The notes under the pieces are model-generated. The model was given only the letters and a program-made list of their open reading frames with translations, searched no databases and was not told the DNA's origin. Source: Dugong dugon (lineage: Eukaryota; Chordata; Mammalia; Sirenia; Dugongidae). Taken from it: DNA of 64,000 nucleotides. The position numbers were made by a program, and so were the translations under genes. Of the stretch, positions 1 through 11,487 are shown piece after piece (positions within the stretch are counted from its first letter, which is position 1; each line of letters begins with the position of its first letter). The DNA is taken from contig CM057464.1 in assembly GCA_030035585.1 (NCBI GenBank), positions 32,319,465 through 32,383,464 of the forward strand, in the 5' to 3' direction.

Positions 1-171
1 GTCCCTTTATTTTTCCTACTTTAGGATTATTCTTCAAAATGTAAAGATATTCATTCAAAATTATACATAGAGTGGCAGAAAAGATACAATCTCCCTGAGG
101 AAATGTAACAACTACACTGAAACGTAGGTCACACCTCTAGCATAAGATGCCCAGTTTTTGTGCAACAGAAA

Positions 172-312
172 CCCTCAACGACACAATAGCCACAACAATT
201 GACTCAAACATACCGATAATTATCAAGATGGTACAGGACCAGGCAACAGTTCGTTCTGTTATACATAAGGTCGCCATGAGTCAACCCCAACTTGATGGCA
301 ACTAAAAACAAG
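172..312 (+). repeat. RTE LINE 3' tail fragment
   Basis: This carries the characteristic afrotherian RTE 3' end: 'gacacaatagccacaacaat', then 'actcaaacata', 'ggtacaggaccaggcaacag', 'ttctgttatacataaggtcg' and 'gatggcaac'. The same order of blocks ends the longer RTE copies at 11488-12328 and 56886-58504. Only the 3' untranslated end remains. Confidence 0.8.
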
Positions 313-895
313 AACAGGTACCATGTGTACAGATTTCAAACTGCTGCCGCCATCAGACTTGTGAACATCCACTCCATAGCCTAAAAATTTAGGCCTTAAT
401 TCCCTCAATTCTAAAGAGATAATTATGCTGACCTTATCCATCAGGATAGGCAGGATAAAGCTGCAGTTAACACACCAGCCCCAAATCTTAGTGGCGTAAT
501 CAGAAAAGCTCATTCTTGCTCACTCTACGTGTCCAACACAGGTTGGGAGGTCTTTCCATCACTGTCTGAGACCAGACTGATGCAGGCTCCATTTCAGCAT
601 GGTCTTCTACCAACGTAGGAGGGAAGAGATGAAACAAATCGCAAAGCGACTCTTAAAACTTCGTCTGGACGTGACACACATAACCTCTGCTCACATCTCA
701 TGGGCAAAAGCAAGTCATATGGTCATGCCTAACCTCAAAGGGGGCAGGAAAGTGCAACTGTACTAAGTGTTCCCAAAGAGGGGAATCAATACATTTGTCA
801 ACATCCTTAATGCCTACAGGAGTTTTACAAAGGCTTCAACAAAGGACCCTCCTATAGCCCACAAAGACTATCACTTAACACCTGGAGTATAGGCT
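313..895. other. Unassigned stretch with an ancient-repeat-like segment
   Basis: No gene was found. About 430-780 reads like a decayed interspersed repeat: an 'aaatcttagtggcgtaatc' block, then 'tcttgctcactctacgtgtc', later 'ctgctcacatctcatgggca' and 'aaagcaagtcatatggtcat'. I have the impression of a common old mammalian repeat but cannot name the family. The short ORFs here have no recognisable protein features. Confidence 0.4.
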
Positions 896-1262
896 GTTGT
901 TGCTGCTGTTGTTGTCATTAGTTGCCATCAGTCAGCCCCCAACTCATGGCGACCTCATGCATAACTAAAAAAAAAGAACGCTTCCTGGTCTTGTGCCATT
1001 CCCATGATCGAGTGAGGATCAGACAATGTTCCTTGTGATCTACAGCGTTTTCACTGGCTGATTTTCAGAAATAGATCACCAGGCCTTTCTTCCCAGTCTG
1101 TCTTAGTCTGGAAGCTCAAATGAAACCTGTTCAGCATCACAGTGCAACATACAAGCCTCCACTGACAGATGGGTGGTGGCTGTGCATGAGGTGCATTGTC
1201 CAGGAATCAAACCCAGGTCTACCACATGGAAGGCAAGAGTTCTGAACCACCAATGTCTTCCT
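896..1262 (-). repeat. tRNA-Gly-headed SINE (reverse orientation)
   Basis: Read on the minus strand this starts with a tRNA-Gly-like head (cattggtggttcagaactct, then a degraded B box). It continues through 'ctgtcagtggaggcttgtat', 'gttgcactgtgatgctgaac', 'aggtttcatttgagcttcca' and the 'agatcacaaggaacattgtc' block, and ends in an RTE-like tail with a (CAA)n/(GTT)n stretch at 898-917. It matches the forward copies at 21694, 34005, 48713 and 55050 in order and length. Confidence 0.85.
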
Positions 1263-2692
1263 GAAGTACAGAGATCTCATCTTATTCTTAGTTATATTGC
1301 TAACCCCCAGCACAGGGAATTCAATGTCTGCTTGACAAAAGAATGAGAGAGAGACTGGACAATGTATCTATGATAGTTATTGCTCCTTTGGACCCCAGGG
1401 TTATCTGGCAAGTTAAACAGAATATTTCTTTCTGCTGTTAAAAACAAACGTAACAGAACAAATGAATGAATGAAGTCATCTATGTTCTTTAAGTGCTTTC
1501 CCAATTCTCTGTAAGCTTAGTCTCTAGTAAGCTTGTTAAGACAGAAATTCACGGAGAGATATATGGAAAGAATTTCTTCACTAGTCACTTAAAGGACACC
1601 AAGAGAATATTTTATCATTCACCTACCCTTAATGTAAATGCAAATATACTCCCCATTAAGCACGCAGGGACAGAGTATTCCATTTTAATATAAGTCTCTC
1701 TCCACTTAGTACATACAGAACAGCAAAAGAATGTCTGCAGAAATATTGCTTTCCCAAGAAACAGTCCAAAAAAACTTGTTATCTAAGGGAAGCTGAAGGT
1801 CAAATGGGAAAGAATACATAGAAAAGGAACCTTATTTTCTCTAACTTAGAAATACTTTCCTAGCATTCCTTCTCTGGTACATTAACCCTGACCTATACCC
1901 TGAACTTTTAAATGGGGAGTAGCAAATGAAATTTATTGGAAGGAGACTTGGGAGGCTTTTAGTAATGTTAGAGTACTGCTTACTGTTTACTAGATACATG
2001 GAGAGACTTAAATAAAAAATTCATGCCAACAGTATCTGTACAAGAGACCAGCTGTTCTTATGTATTCCAACAGACATGGTTACCCAGGACTCCAGGCTGT
2101 ATTATCCAGGCTCAGTGAACTACTCTGGCAAGAACTGCACGGGCTTTGAAGTGTTTCAGGTCATGGAACAAGCCTTCATTTTACAGAGAAGTGCTGAAGA
2201 CAGTTTATTCTAATAAGAACTCAAAATTCTACCTAAAAGCTATCAAACCTGACCAAGAAGAAAATATTTCACCATAATACAAGCTCAGCTCCTAAATGGA
2301 CATCCTTCTTCTTGTCATGCCCAGGACTAGCTGGCCTCTTCTCTCTCCACACTTCTTCCCTTCAACCAATCTCCATCCTCACCCACGTTGATGGACTATA
2401 TCACAGAAAGCAGGGCCAACGCTCTAGTTTAGCACAGTCATTCAATGGTGAAGCTTGAGTGAATTCATACCCCTCCATCCTAGAGTGCCTTTGGGTATAG
2501 GAGTCATCTCATCTGAAAGGTTTGTGAGTACTCTTATTTTTTATTTTTTGACTAACATCAATAAATGACTGAGAACCTTACAGCTACAAGCAAGCAGCTC
2601 TAAAAAGCACTGGCAAGTCATTGCAAACAAATAAAATATTATTTTTTTCAAAACTGGCATTTATATGTTTAAAGGAACTAGTGCAAAAGCAT
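1263..2692. other. Unique sequence, no gene seen
   Basis: About 1.4 kb of AT-rich host sequence without a recognisable repeat, RNA gene or coding exon. The longest ORFs (about 70 codons, around 1292-1693 on both strands) show no domain signature or good splice flanks. Confidence 0.5.
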
Positions 2693-2815
2693 TGACTATA
2701 ATAACTACTGACATTTAATGAGTGTTTTCTAGGTACTGGGTCTGTGGTAAAAGCTTTATCATCTCATTTAAACTTTTTTAAACAACCTTATGACTGCACC
2801 TAATGACTTGTTTCC
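2693..2815 (-). repeat. MIR SINE fragment
   Basis: It reads as the reverse complement of the MIR core: 'gacatttaatgagtgttttc', 'taggtactgggtctgtggta', 'catctcatttaaac' and 'caaccttatga'. This matches the usual 'ttactatgtgccaggcactg ... actcatttaatcctcacaac' order. It is strongly diverged, as expected for MIR. Confidence 0.7.
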
Positions 2816-3152
2816 AAAGAGTATACAAAGAGGGGGAAAAAAGTAACTTCGTAGTAAAGAAACCTGGAAAACATGACCTCACCCACGTGATCAGGCCAGC
2901 ATCAACAGTGATGTTATATTGATATGACATGGAATTGTCATATCTCAAAATCTATCTTCCTCTCAAAAATCCCAGCCTAATCATGAAAAAGCATCAGACA
3001 AATCCCAAGGGAAGACAGTTTACAAAATATCTAACCAGTAGGCCTCAAAACTGTCAAGGTCATCAAAAACAAGGAAAGTCTATGGAATTTTCACAACCAA
3101 GAAGGGGCCTAGTAAGACATGACAACTAAATATGATGGGATATCCTGGATGC

Positions 3153-3358
3153 AGTGGTTAAAGTGCTTGGCTGCTAACTGAAAGATAGATGGTTTGAACC
3201 CACCAGCCACTCCGTGGGAGAAAGATGTGGCAGTCTGCTTCCATAAAGGATTTACAGCCTAGGAAACCCTATGGGCAGTTCTACCCTGTCCTTATAGGGT
3301 CGATTTGAGTCAAAATCGATTCAGCGAATCAAAATTGGTTTGATTTTTTGGTTTGGTG
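3153..3358 (+). repeat. AfroSINE (AFRO_LA type), 5' truncated
   Basis: tRNA-like head 'agtggttaaagtgcttggct', B-box-like 'ggtttgaacccacc', the long-subfamily middle 'gtgggagaaagatgtggcag', and the tail 'ggaaaccctatgggcagttc' with 'tgagtcaaaatcgattcag'. A perfect 10-bp target duplication (tcctggatgc) lies at 3143-3152 and 3359-3368. This defines the insertion and shows that the first bases of the SINE are missing. Confidence 0.93.
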
Positions 3359-3624
3359 TCCTGGATGCGATCTTGGAACAGAAAAAATACATTAGGAAAA
3401 AGATAATGAAACATGAATAAACTGTGGAGTTTAGTAACTAGTTAATAGTAAATAAACGTTAGCTCCTCAGTTTTCACAAATGTACCATAGTAAGGTTAAG
3501 ATATTAACAATAAGGGAAGCTGGATGAGGGGGCATACGGGAACTCTCTGTCCCATTTTTGCCCCTTTTCTGTAAATCTAAAACTATTCTAAAAGAAAAAG
3601 TTCACTTCAAAAAAAACTTTCTGA

Positions 3625-3925
3625 GGATGATGCTCTTATCTCCGTTCTAGAGATGAGAAACTGTACATTAAATAACTTCCTAAAGTTGTAAGCCCTGGTG
3701 GCACAGTGGTTAAGAGCTCAGCTGCTAACCAAAACATCAGCAGTTCAAATCCACCAGCCACTCCTTGGAAATCCTATGGGGCAGTTCTGCTTTGGCCTGT
3801 AGGGTGGCTATGAGTCGGAATCAACTCAACAGCAACAAGTTTTTTTGTTTTTTTTGGTTTTAAAGTTGTAAGTCAGTTGAAGAGCAAAAGTCCTTGGTCA
3901 GACTTGCCTACTTCACATTTTACCA
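3625..3925 (-). repeat. Degraded MIR split by an AfroSINE
   Basis: The left part (about 3625-3692) holds 'gatgatgctcttatctccgt' and 'agagatgagaaactgtacat', matching the reverse MIR 'ccattttacagatgaggaaac'. The right part (about 3873-3925) continues as the 'gtcacacagc...' half. The two parts join once the SINE at 3693-3860 and one duplicated target copy are set aside. Confidence 0.6.
3693..3860 (+). repeat. AfroSINE (short subfamily) inserted into a MIR
   Basis: Head 'ccctggtggcacagtggtta', middle 'ccaccagccactccttggaa' and tail 'gtagggtggctatgagtcgg'. It is flanked by a perfect 12-bp target duplication, taaagttgtaag, at 3681-3692 and 3861-3872. The surrounding sequence ('ctagagatgagaaactgtac' before, 'agtcagttgaagagcaaaag' after) reads as one interrupted MIR. 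Confidence 0.94.
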
Positions 3926-4067
3926 ACCAGTAGAATAGACACTGTGAGAGAAAAACTTGCATTAATATAGTAAGGCTATCTTATGCCAGATATAAGCTGA
4001 GAAACATAAACTAAAGGAAGTTATTTCACTTACATTACTCATAACAGTACATACTTATTTTAGTCAC

Positions 4068-4236
4068 GGAGCCCTGGTGGCACAGTGGTTAAGAGCGCGG
4101 CTGCTAACCAAAAGGTTGGCAGTTTGAATCCATCAGCCGTTCCTTGGAAACCCCATAGGGGGCAGTTCTACTTTGTACTATAGGGTTGCTATGAGTTAGA
4201 ATCAACTCAATGGCAACAGGATTTTTTTTTTTTTTT
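4068..4236 (+). repeat. AfroSINE (short subfamily)
   Basis: Starts ggagccctggtggcacagtg, has B-box-like 'ggcagtttgaatccatcagc' and tail 'ttgctatgagttagaatcaa', and ends in a T-rich run. A target duplication of 11 bp with one mismatch (attttagtcac at 4057-4067, attttagccac at 4237-4247) marks both ends. Confidence 0.95.
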
Positions 4237-4247
4237 ATTTTAGCCAC

Positions 4248-5255
4248 AATGTTAAATAAAGGTGCCATCACATTACTTTCTAAATATTTCATTTTTATTT
4301 TCATTACAAATTTCAACCATTTAGTCAATGCCATCAGTGAGTATCACATTTAAACAATCAGCTTAGGATTTTGCCAAAATGTTGGTACTTCAATCTCTGT
4401 AAGAGAAAAACAGCATCAGTAAATGAACATTTCATCTCATAGCGCCCTATCTTTCAACCACTCTCATTTGTTACAACCCAATTTTTCTCTTCTGCTATGC
4501 TAACTGGGTATTTGTGTTCAGGTGAGCTCAGCCTGTTGCTACAACAGGATGACTGGGTTACAAGTTAGGGAGCCCTTCTAAAGGAAATGATTACATCAAC
4601 GTGAGGAAAGGCTAACATACACTTTGGGTTTCTTCAGATCCTGAGAGACATAAGATTAGCCATGGCTGCTCCAAAAACCCGAAAAAAATGAAATGCCCTC
4701 TGAAATATAAAGCCTAACAGTGTTATCTGCTAACCCAGTGTTTCCCACAGTGTGAAGTCAGGCTCCCTGGGAAAACTCCAATATCCTCCCAGGAAGGCTC
4801 TAGCAGTCCAAGACATATTCTTTTTTTCCTTGGGACTTGCCAAAATCAGACAGTAGGATTCAACAACTATTTCTAAATACTGTACTTAATATATTTCTCC
4901 CTCTGAGAATATAAAGTGGAAGTGAATATGATAAATTTTCCCACAATATCACAGCAAAACAGCAGTAGGGTAACAGATGGGGCCAACTCTCCTGACTTGC
5001 TGGACGAAAGAAATGGAACCAAATCCAAAGTTTAATGTCTTCCCTTCACCAATGGGAAAAAAATGAACCAAGTTCAAGAAGCCATAATCATTGCCCCAGA
5101 TACGGACACCAAAAGTAACTTGGCAAATTGGTACTGATCCAAAACAAACCTTTCGTTTCAAGAATCTTTGCTATCTTTCTAGCCAAAGTCATGAAAAATC
5201 TTTTCATTGTGGACCCCTGGGTTGTTCAGCCAGAATTTTATTTCTAATTGCATAC
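4248..5255. other. Unique sequence, no gene supported
   Basis: No repeat or gene could be assigned. A 70-codon minus-strand ORF (4949-5161) has a protein-like composition, with several aromatic residues and glycines, but no known motif and no convincing splice sites. I do not call it. Confidence 0.45.
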
Positions 5256-5460
5256 CAGCCTGAGGAGCAACGGTTAAGTGCTCGATTGCTAACTGAAAGG
5301 TTGTTGATTAGAACCCACCCAGAGGCTCCATAGGAGACAAGACCTGGTGATCTGCTGCCGTGAAGATTATAGCCTAGGCAACTCTATAGGGCAGTTCCAG
5401 TCTGTCACACGGGGTTGCTATGAGTCAAAACTGACTTGACTCAACAGCACCTAACAACAT
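5256..5460 (+). repeat. AfroSINE, long subfamily, diverged
   Basis: Recognised by 'acggttaagtgctcgattgc', 'ctaactgaaaggttg', 'gatctgctgccgtgaagatt', 'atagcctaggcaactctata' and the tail 'gggttgctatgagtcaaaac', ending in 'cacctaacaac'. The last block is shared with RTE 3' ends. Confidence 0.85.
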
Positions 5461-6159
5461 TAGAGGCCAAAGTGTTGAGAGGACACATAAGACGTTACAC
5501 TTCTACGTTCACTGGGGTGACAGAGCCTGGATGTCAGGAGAAGACCATCCTTTAGGTAGATTCTCTGATTCTCAGAGAAGCATTTGAACCTCTAGATAAG
5601 CATCTCCAAGTCACCCTGAATTCTGATCAGACATCCCTAATCATGACCTTGTATTTATATCCTCCGCAGGCTCAACGTTCCAAATGGGCAGGACACTGAA
5701 TTCATTACACTAATCTCCCATCCTTCAAATCCTATCCTAACTCCCCAAAGGACACCTACTGAACATTAAAGCAAGACTGAGTTTCAAAGCCAAACACCCA
5801 CAAAATGAGGAGAGGTCAGATTTTTCAAAGCACTTGTCAATAGGCTTTTTAATGTCCTTTACAGTTTCCAGTCATGGTGTCAAGGCTTTCAAATAATGTT
5901 CCTATCTGCTTTTGGCTTTGCAGATGACTGAAGTTGTCCAAACTAGCTACATGGTAGGAAAAGCTTAACTACATGAGACAGTAGAGAGCAGATGAAACAC
6001 ACATGTAATAATATGAGACAAAATATCACAGATAAATCTTAATTTTTACAAGCCCATTTTAAAGTACTTTCATATTTATATTATTAACTCTGTTAGTGAA
6101 GCCACATGTATGTAGAAGTGTCAGATGGAATCGACTCAACTACTTGTCATGTCAAAAGC
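5461..6159. other. Unique sequence, no gene seen
   Basis: AT-rich host sequence without recognisable coding exons or repeats. A short 'gatggaatcgactcaac' block near 6125 may be a remnant of an AfroSINE tail. Confidence 0.45.
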
Positions 6160-6245
6160 ACACAGCAACATGAGAGAGCCTTGCACAGTGTCTGGCACAT
6201 AGCAGGCACACAAATATTTGCTGAATCAGTAAATTAATCAATAGT
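6160..6245 (+). repeat. L2-type 3' end fragment
   Basis: Contains 'gcacagtgtctggcacatag' followed by 'caggcacacaaatatttgct' and 'gaatcag'. This is the typical terminal block of L2 (…cacatagtaggtgctcaataaatatttgttgaatg…). Confidence 0.65.
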
Positions 6246-6401
6246 CTGACATCTGCTAAGCAGTCACTTAGAAATTAAAAAAAAGTTCTTTCCCTTCCTA
6301 ATCCTCACAAATATTTCCATATAACTTTTGTGAATATACTCTTAAAATACTATTTCCATGTTTACTCTATACTAAATAGCCAGAAAATACACCACCAGTC
6401 T

Positions 6402-6775
6402 GTTAGTTTGCTGTATTGTGGTTGCTTGTGTATTACTGCGATGCTGATAACTACGTCATTTGCATTTCAAATACCAGCAGGGTCACCCATGGTGGAAAGG
6501 TTTCAGTAGAGCTTCCAGGCTAAGACAGACTAGGAAGAAAGGCCTGCTAATCTACTTCTGAAAATTAGCCAATGAAAGCCTATGGATCACAACAGAATAT
6601 TGTCTGATACAGTGCTAGAAAATGAGCCCTCTAGATTGGAAGGCACTACATAATAGTTGCAACAATGGATTCAAACATATCAATAATCATGAAGATGGCG
6701 CAGGATCTGACATTTCATTCTGTTACACATAAGATCGCCATGAGTCAGAACAGACTCAACAGCAATTAACAATAA
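6402..6775 (+). mobile_element. RTE-derived non-autonomous element (internal deletion)
   Basis: The left ~245 bp is an RTE 5'-end-like block ('ctgttagtttgctgtattgt', 'tttcaaataccagcagggtc', 'agacagactaggaagaaagg', 'aatattgtctgatacagtgc', 'tagattggaaggcac'). It is joined directly to the RTE 3' tail ('gttgcaacaatggattcaaa', 'gatggcgcaggatctgacat', 'taagatcgccatgagtcaga', 'acaataac'). The whole coding region is absent. The element split by an AfroSINE at 29826-30437 has the same join, so the deletion looks inherited rather than local. Confidence 0.8.
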
Positions 6776-7964
6776 CACATATAAATATTTGAAAACTGTT
6801 AAGAACATATAGGCAAAATAAAGACATTTAATTACCCTCTAGTCACTTAGAGATAACAACTTGTAATTTATGCAAAATCTCCCAAACTATTTCCAAGACC
6901 TGTGCAAACGTGTGCATGTAACAGGTATTTTTTAAGTAGGATCATATTAAAATCTACATCCTTATTTTAATGCCTCAGTTGGTATTTTATTGTCTATTTC
7001 TTCTATAACTTACATGACGACTGTAATTTTTCTTAGACATTTATAAAAAGTACATCAGAAATAAATAAACTTGTGAGGAGCATTCTTGTAACTAAATTTT
7101 TTTAAACAAGTTTGAATATAGTCTTATTTGCCTAGACGCTGAATTGCTGAAACTGTGAATAAGCATATTTGTGGCTTTTGACCCTATATTGGACAAATAA
7201 TCTCCAGATAGTGTACACAAATTTTTCCACCAAATAGTACATGACTTTTCCCATGCCCATAGTAATGCTAGGTTTATAATCAACTTAACAAATTTCATAG
7301 TTAAAAAACAGTCTTATTTCAATTTACTTGCTTAGAGAAAGGATGATCTTTCTTTAAATATTAAAATATAAGTAAAATGCATAATATTTTGAAGCATCAG
7401 CTCAAAGTGGATATTCATAAATAATATGTATTAGTATGTTTGGAGGCTCAAAACTTTTAAAAGACAGTGTACATGAAAGTCTTGGTGTTCACTGTTTCAA
7501 TCATTTTCTTTTCCTTAAGAGCACTAAAAACTTTTGTGTAAATTTTCTAAAGCCCTGTATATACCAGGATGGTTCAACACAGGATGAGCTTTGCTTTTTT
7601 TTCCCCTACTAGTACTTCCATTTTATCATTGGACACTTAAAAATGGGTCAGACATTCACATTCTCTCTTCACTTCAGGGCCCATGTGAGTTTTGTTTTAA
7701 ACTGGTGATATATGTAAATATATGCGTGTGTTTATTTATATACATATGCACATACATATGCATATCTACATACACATATATGTGGTATACACATATGTCT
7801 ATGTACACACACACACACAGACTCTACACCTTGCACTTTTCCCATTAATCTGAGCAAATCAGCTACTGCTAGCGCTTTCCTGTTTACTCTTTTAAATGAG
7901 TAATCCAAGGGTTGTTCTCACTGCAAAGCACCACAGGAAGAAAATAAAACACTATTTCTTTCAG
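6776..7964. other. AT-rich unique sequence with a TACA/CATA-rich tract
   Basis: No gene found. Between about 7705 and 7820 the sequence is an alternating purine-pyrimidine tract rich in 'tatacatatg' and 'cacatata', ending in a short (CA) run. This is simple-sequence-like and gives rise to a spurious ORF. Confidence 0.5.
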
Positions 7965-8281
7965 ACTCTTCTGCTCACCATTCAACAAGTGAATGAGCGA
8001 ATGGAAAGCGAAACCAATTCAGGAACATCCGACCTGACCGCTCCCTTAACGCCAAGAGCTCCACCAGCTCTCTCTGACGAGCTAGACAGGTTTGTCTTGG
8101 CCAGGAGGAGTGGGTACAGGCGCACACAGACACTGTAACTGACATCTGTGGGCCCCACATTAGGGTGCACCTCAATCACATAAGCCTGTCGGATACTTCT
8201 CGCTCGTGCACCTGCTTCAACGGTGTGAGTTCAGCCTGTGGGTTCTCCTTGATTGATGTTGGTATAACTGTTTCACGCTCT
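7965..8281. other. Exon-like, high-complexity island with splice-like signals on both strands
   Basis: On the plus strand a good acceptor-like sequence (tatttctttcag) ends at 7964. It is followed by 125 nt that stay open in the frame starting at 7965, up to a donor-like CAG|GTTTGT at 8089/8090. On the minus strand the same region has an acceptor-like pyrimidine tract (acttcccttcacccacag) ending at 8282 and a donor-like ATG|GTGAGC at 7979/7978, which bounds 303 nt. No minus-strand frame is open across all of it. The conceptual plus-strand peptide (41 complete codons, Ser/Thr/Pro-rich near the end) matches no family I recognise. It could be a host coding exon, a long non-coding RNA exon, a conserved regulatory block or chance. 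Confidence 0.3.
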
Positions 8282-8534
8282 CTGTGGGTGAAGGGAAGTG
8301 GGATCTGCTCAAAGCAGTTTGTGGTGCTTTGCACTTCCACTTGATAGTACACAAGGAACAGCAAGTTACTGAGGTAGGCACATGCTTTTGCAGGCACTCT
8401 ATGCCCACACGGACAGACCAAAAAAACATTGGACCTTAAAATAAAACAACAAAAAAGAGGCTTTGAAAACCAGGAAACAAGCAAACGAAGGAAGCATCTG
8501 TCTCCTTCACTCTGAACAAACCCCTATGAGTCAT

Positions 8535-8545
8535 AGACACACACA

Positions 8546-8592
<47 letters not shown>
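8535..8592. repeat. (CA)n microsatellite
   Basis: About 58 bp of almost perfect CA dinucleotides with a single 'ata' interruption near 8551. Confidence 0.97.
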
Positions 8593-9146
8593 CACCAGAG
8601 GACTATTGATTTCACTACCTCCAGGCTTTCTTAGAGACTTTTATTTATTTTTTTGACTAAGCAAACTTGCTTCTTGCCTAAACTTTTGCAGTCATCATGG
8701 AATCATTCTCACCCGGAAAAGGAAGGAAAGAACATCAACTGGGAAAAATTTCATAATTTTCAACAAAGTTCAGTCTATCCTAACTAAACAACAGATTGCT
8801 ACAAATCATGTCCAAGTGCTTTCCATCTTTTTACACCCATTTATTAGTTTCAAAACAATTCTAAGTCAGCCAAGCAAAAGACTCTATTTTGGATCTTTGG
8901 AACATCAGAACCAAACCCAGTTGGCCATGCTTGTACCCACAGATAAATGGTCTAACAAGATTCCACTGGATGGAATCACGCCTCATACCATATTCTCCTA
9001 TTAGTCTCTACTGTTCTCCTACTATGAAGATTTGAGGTAATAACCACAATTTTAGGAAAAACCAATGACAAGGAAAATCATAACAGAAAAGGTCTGTATA
9101 TTCTAGCTAAGTACAGGTAAGAACTTCACAAATCATATGCCAAAAC
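8593..9146. other. Unique sequence, no gene seen
   Basis: Host sequence without recognised repeats or coding potential. Short ORFs have no domain features. Confidence 0.5.
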
Positions 9147-9162
9147 ATGTGTGGCTTTTTTA

Positions 9163-9802
9163 TTTATTTTTTTCCTCATACAGAAATTTATACATACATT
9201 GTTATGTGACCCTAATTGCTCTCCCCATACTGTGACAGCACATTCCTCCTTTCCACCCCTCATTCCCCATGTCCATTCAACCAGCTCCTAACCGTCTCTG
9301 CCTTCTCATCTCACTTCCAGACAGAAGCTGCCTGTTTAGTCTCTTATATCTACTTGAGCTAAGAGGCATACTCCTCATGAGTATCACTTTATGTCCCAGA
9401 GTCCAGTCCAATCCCTATCTGAAGAGTTGTCCTTGGAGATTGTTTTAGTTCTGGGCTGATAGAGAATCCAGGGGCCATGCTTTCTGGGGTACCTCCAGTC
9501 TCAGTTAGACTATTAAGTCTGGTCTTCTTTCTAGAATTTGAGTTCTGCACCCCACCTTTCTTTTGCTCCATCCAGGACTCCCTATTGTGTTTCCTGTCAG
9601 GGTGGTCATTGGTGGTAGCCGGGCATCATCTAGTTCTTCTGGTCTCAAGCTGATGAAGTCTCTGGTTTATGTGGCCCTTTCTGTCTCTTGGGCTACTACT
9701 TTCCTTGTGTCTTTGGTTTTCTTCATTCTCCTTTACTCCAGGTGATTGGGACCAATTGATGCATCTTAGATGGCCGCTTGCAAGCTTTTAAGACCCCACA
9801 CG
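9163..9802 (-). mobile_element. 5'-truncated L1, 3' UTR only, reverse orientation
   Basis: The reverse complement matches the 3' untranslated regions of the L1 copies ending at 28781 and 43023. Matches include 'gggttaggagctggttgaat'-like, 'cccatgtccattcaaccagc', 'ccagagtccagtccaatccc' and 'gaagaactagatgatgcccg'-like blocks, ending with the 'cttaaaagcttgcaagcggc' segment. The A-tail side is at 9163. A perfect 16-bp target duplication (atgtgtggctttttta) sits at 9147-9162 and 9803-9818, so this is a discrete retrotransposition event. No coding sequence remains. Confidence 0.95.
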
Positions 9803-9818
9803 ATGTGTGGCTTTTTTA

Positions 9819-11487
9819 ACCACTCCATACACTTAGTCAGGGGGCCTGGAGAAATTATAGCAAAAAAAAGTGTAATAATTATATTAGGTTGAACAATGAA
9901 ATTGTAATTTTTGTCCAATTGAAACACTAACAATTTCATATGGCTAAATACTTCCTTAGATTCACACATACTACAATACTTTTGGTGATTTGGACAAAAA
10001 ATCAAAATACAGAGTATCTTCATTTTTTTCATCCTCTCCTTTTCAGCCACACTCTTCTCTCTTTTATTATTTACCTCCTTTGCTCAGGTAATCAGTGTCA
10101 GATGAAGGCAGGAAAATGAAGAGATCCTGAGTAATCCATAGAACTAGATCTGGGTTTTGGCCCAATTTCAAATAGTATGCATAATACTTTCAAGCAGCAG
10201 CTCAAAGGGGATACTCAGAAACCAGAAGATGTACTAGTAGCCTTGGGGGCTAAAGACGTTTTTTAGACCTCTACCTCTATTCATAAACTTTTTAAAAGTA
10301 GGTTCGTAAAAACAATGTTTTCTCGTTCCTCTCATGTCTTCTGTTCTGGGCCACCTACCCTCTTGAAAATGTTCACTCATCCAAGGTGGGTGTAAGACAA
10401 AGTAATACTTGAAAACATAACTGGTAACGTACAAACACGTGGTTAAACCCTGTAACTCAGCAAATCCCAAACCACATGTTACCTTTAATATCTATTTTCT
10501 CCCACAGGTCCCAGAGCGGCCTTAACATTCTCTAGCCACCTTGCCTTCTTTAAGAAGCATTTCAATAGAACGCTCGGGATTTTTCCCGTCACCTCCACAA
10601 AGAATAGGAAGAAAAGGCTACACTGTTATCCTTTACCACTCTGAGACAAGAGTATGCGTTTATGTGAAATGTCCACATCTAAAGGAAACCTATCTTTGCA
10701 GGAAGTAGAAAAATAGGCGGAAAGACCTGTATTTCTTAACCACATATGTAATAACCAGGAAGCCCCTGCCCCCACCTGGTGTGGCAGCCAAATATGTGAT
10801 GGAACCTTCTGACAGATGTCAAAGGTCAGGTATTAGAAAAGACAACAATGCAGAAAAAAATCCTCTGAAATTTTAAAGAATCTATGTGTGCAAAGTGCCG
10901 ATAAACTGCAGAGTGCCGATAAACTGCAGACTTCAATACATCATTGCAAGCTTAACAAAATTAAACTCCCACCATTAAGAAAATGTATTAATTTACGTAG
11001 TATTCTGATTTCTGTAAATTTCCTTCCATGAGCATTCTGACCCTCTCCAGGGTTGTCATCACCTTGATATTGGATGTAATTGGGTGGGGTGGTAAACAGA
11101 AACTTTGAGAATTTAGGTCCAAAGTCACAAAGACATGACCGTGTCAAAAGAAAACCAAGAGTCTACTTAATATGAACTAAAGTATAACATTTTCTTTCTT
11201 CAAATAATGCCACTCTGAAGAGATCAGTTTCTACTGCATTATTCCCTTAGAGACATTATATATTTTATATTGCCAAACAAAACAAAAATTTGGCAGGCCC
11301 AGGCACAGTCTGCTCAATTGTCCTGAGAAATAGAAGTGTTTATCTAATTTTATAACAAGGTAAATGTGACTCGGAAGAATTGGTATCAATTCATCTATGG
11401 CACATAGTAATTAAAAATTACAATAGCTTATATATGCCGTATTTTATTGACTCTATTTATAACAATAAATATTACGATATAATAATA
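9819..11487. other. Unique sequence with an 18-bp tandem duplication
   Basis: No gene or repeat family was recognised. A perfect 18-bp tandem duplication lies at 10894-10911 and 10912-10929. A few ORFs of 60-95 codons show no recognisable domain. Confidence 0.5.
10894..10929. repeat. Perfect 18-bp tandem duplication
   Basis: The unit agtgccgataaactgcag occurs twice with no spacer and no mismatch. Confidence 0.97.

Noticed and set aside
4949..5161. Minus-strand 70-codon ORF with protein-like composition
   Set aside because: No recognised motif and no convincing splice sites or start context; ORFs of this length are common in AT-rich DNA.
8535..8592. CRISPR-like or regulatory repeat array
   Set aside because: Simple (CA)n microsatellite with no spacers; a CRISPR array is not expected in a mammal.
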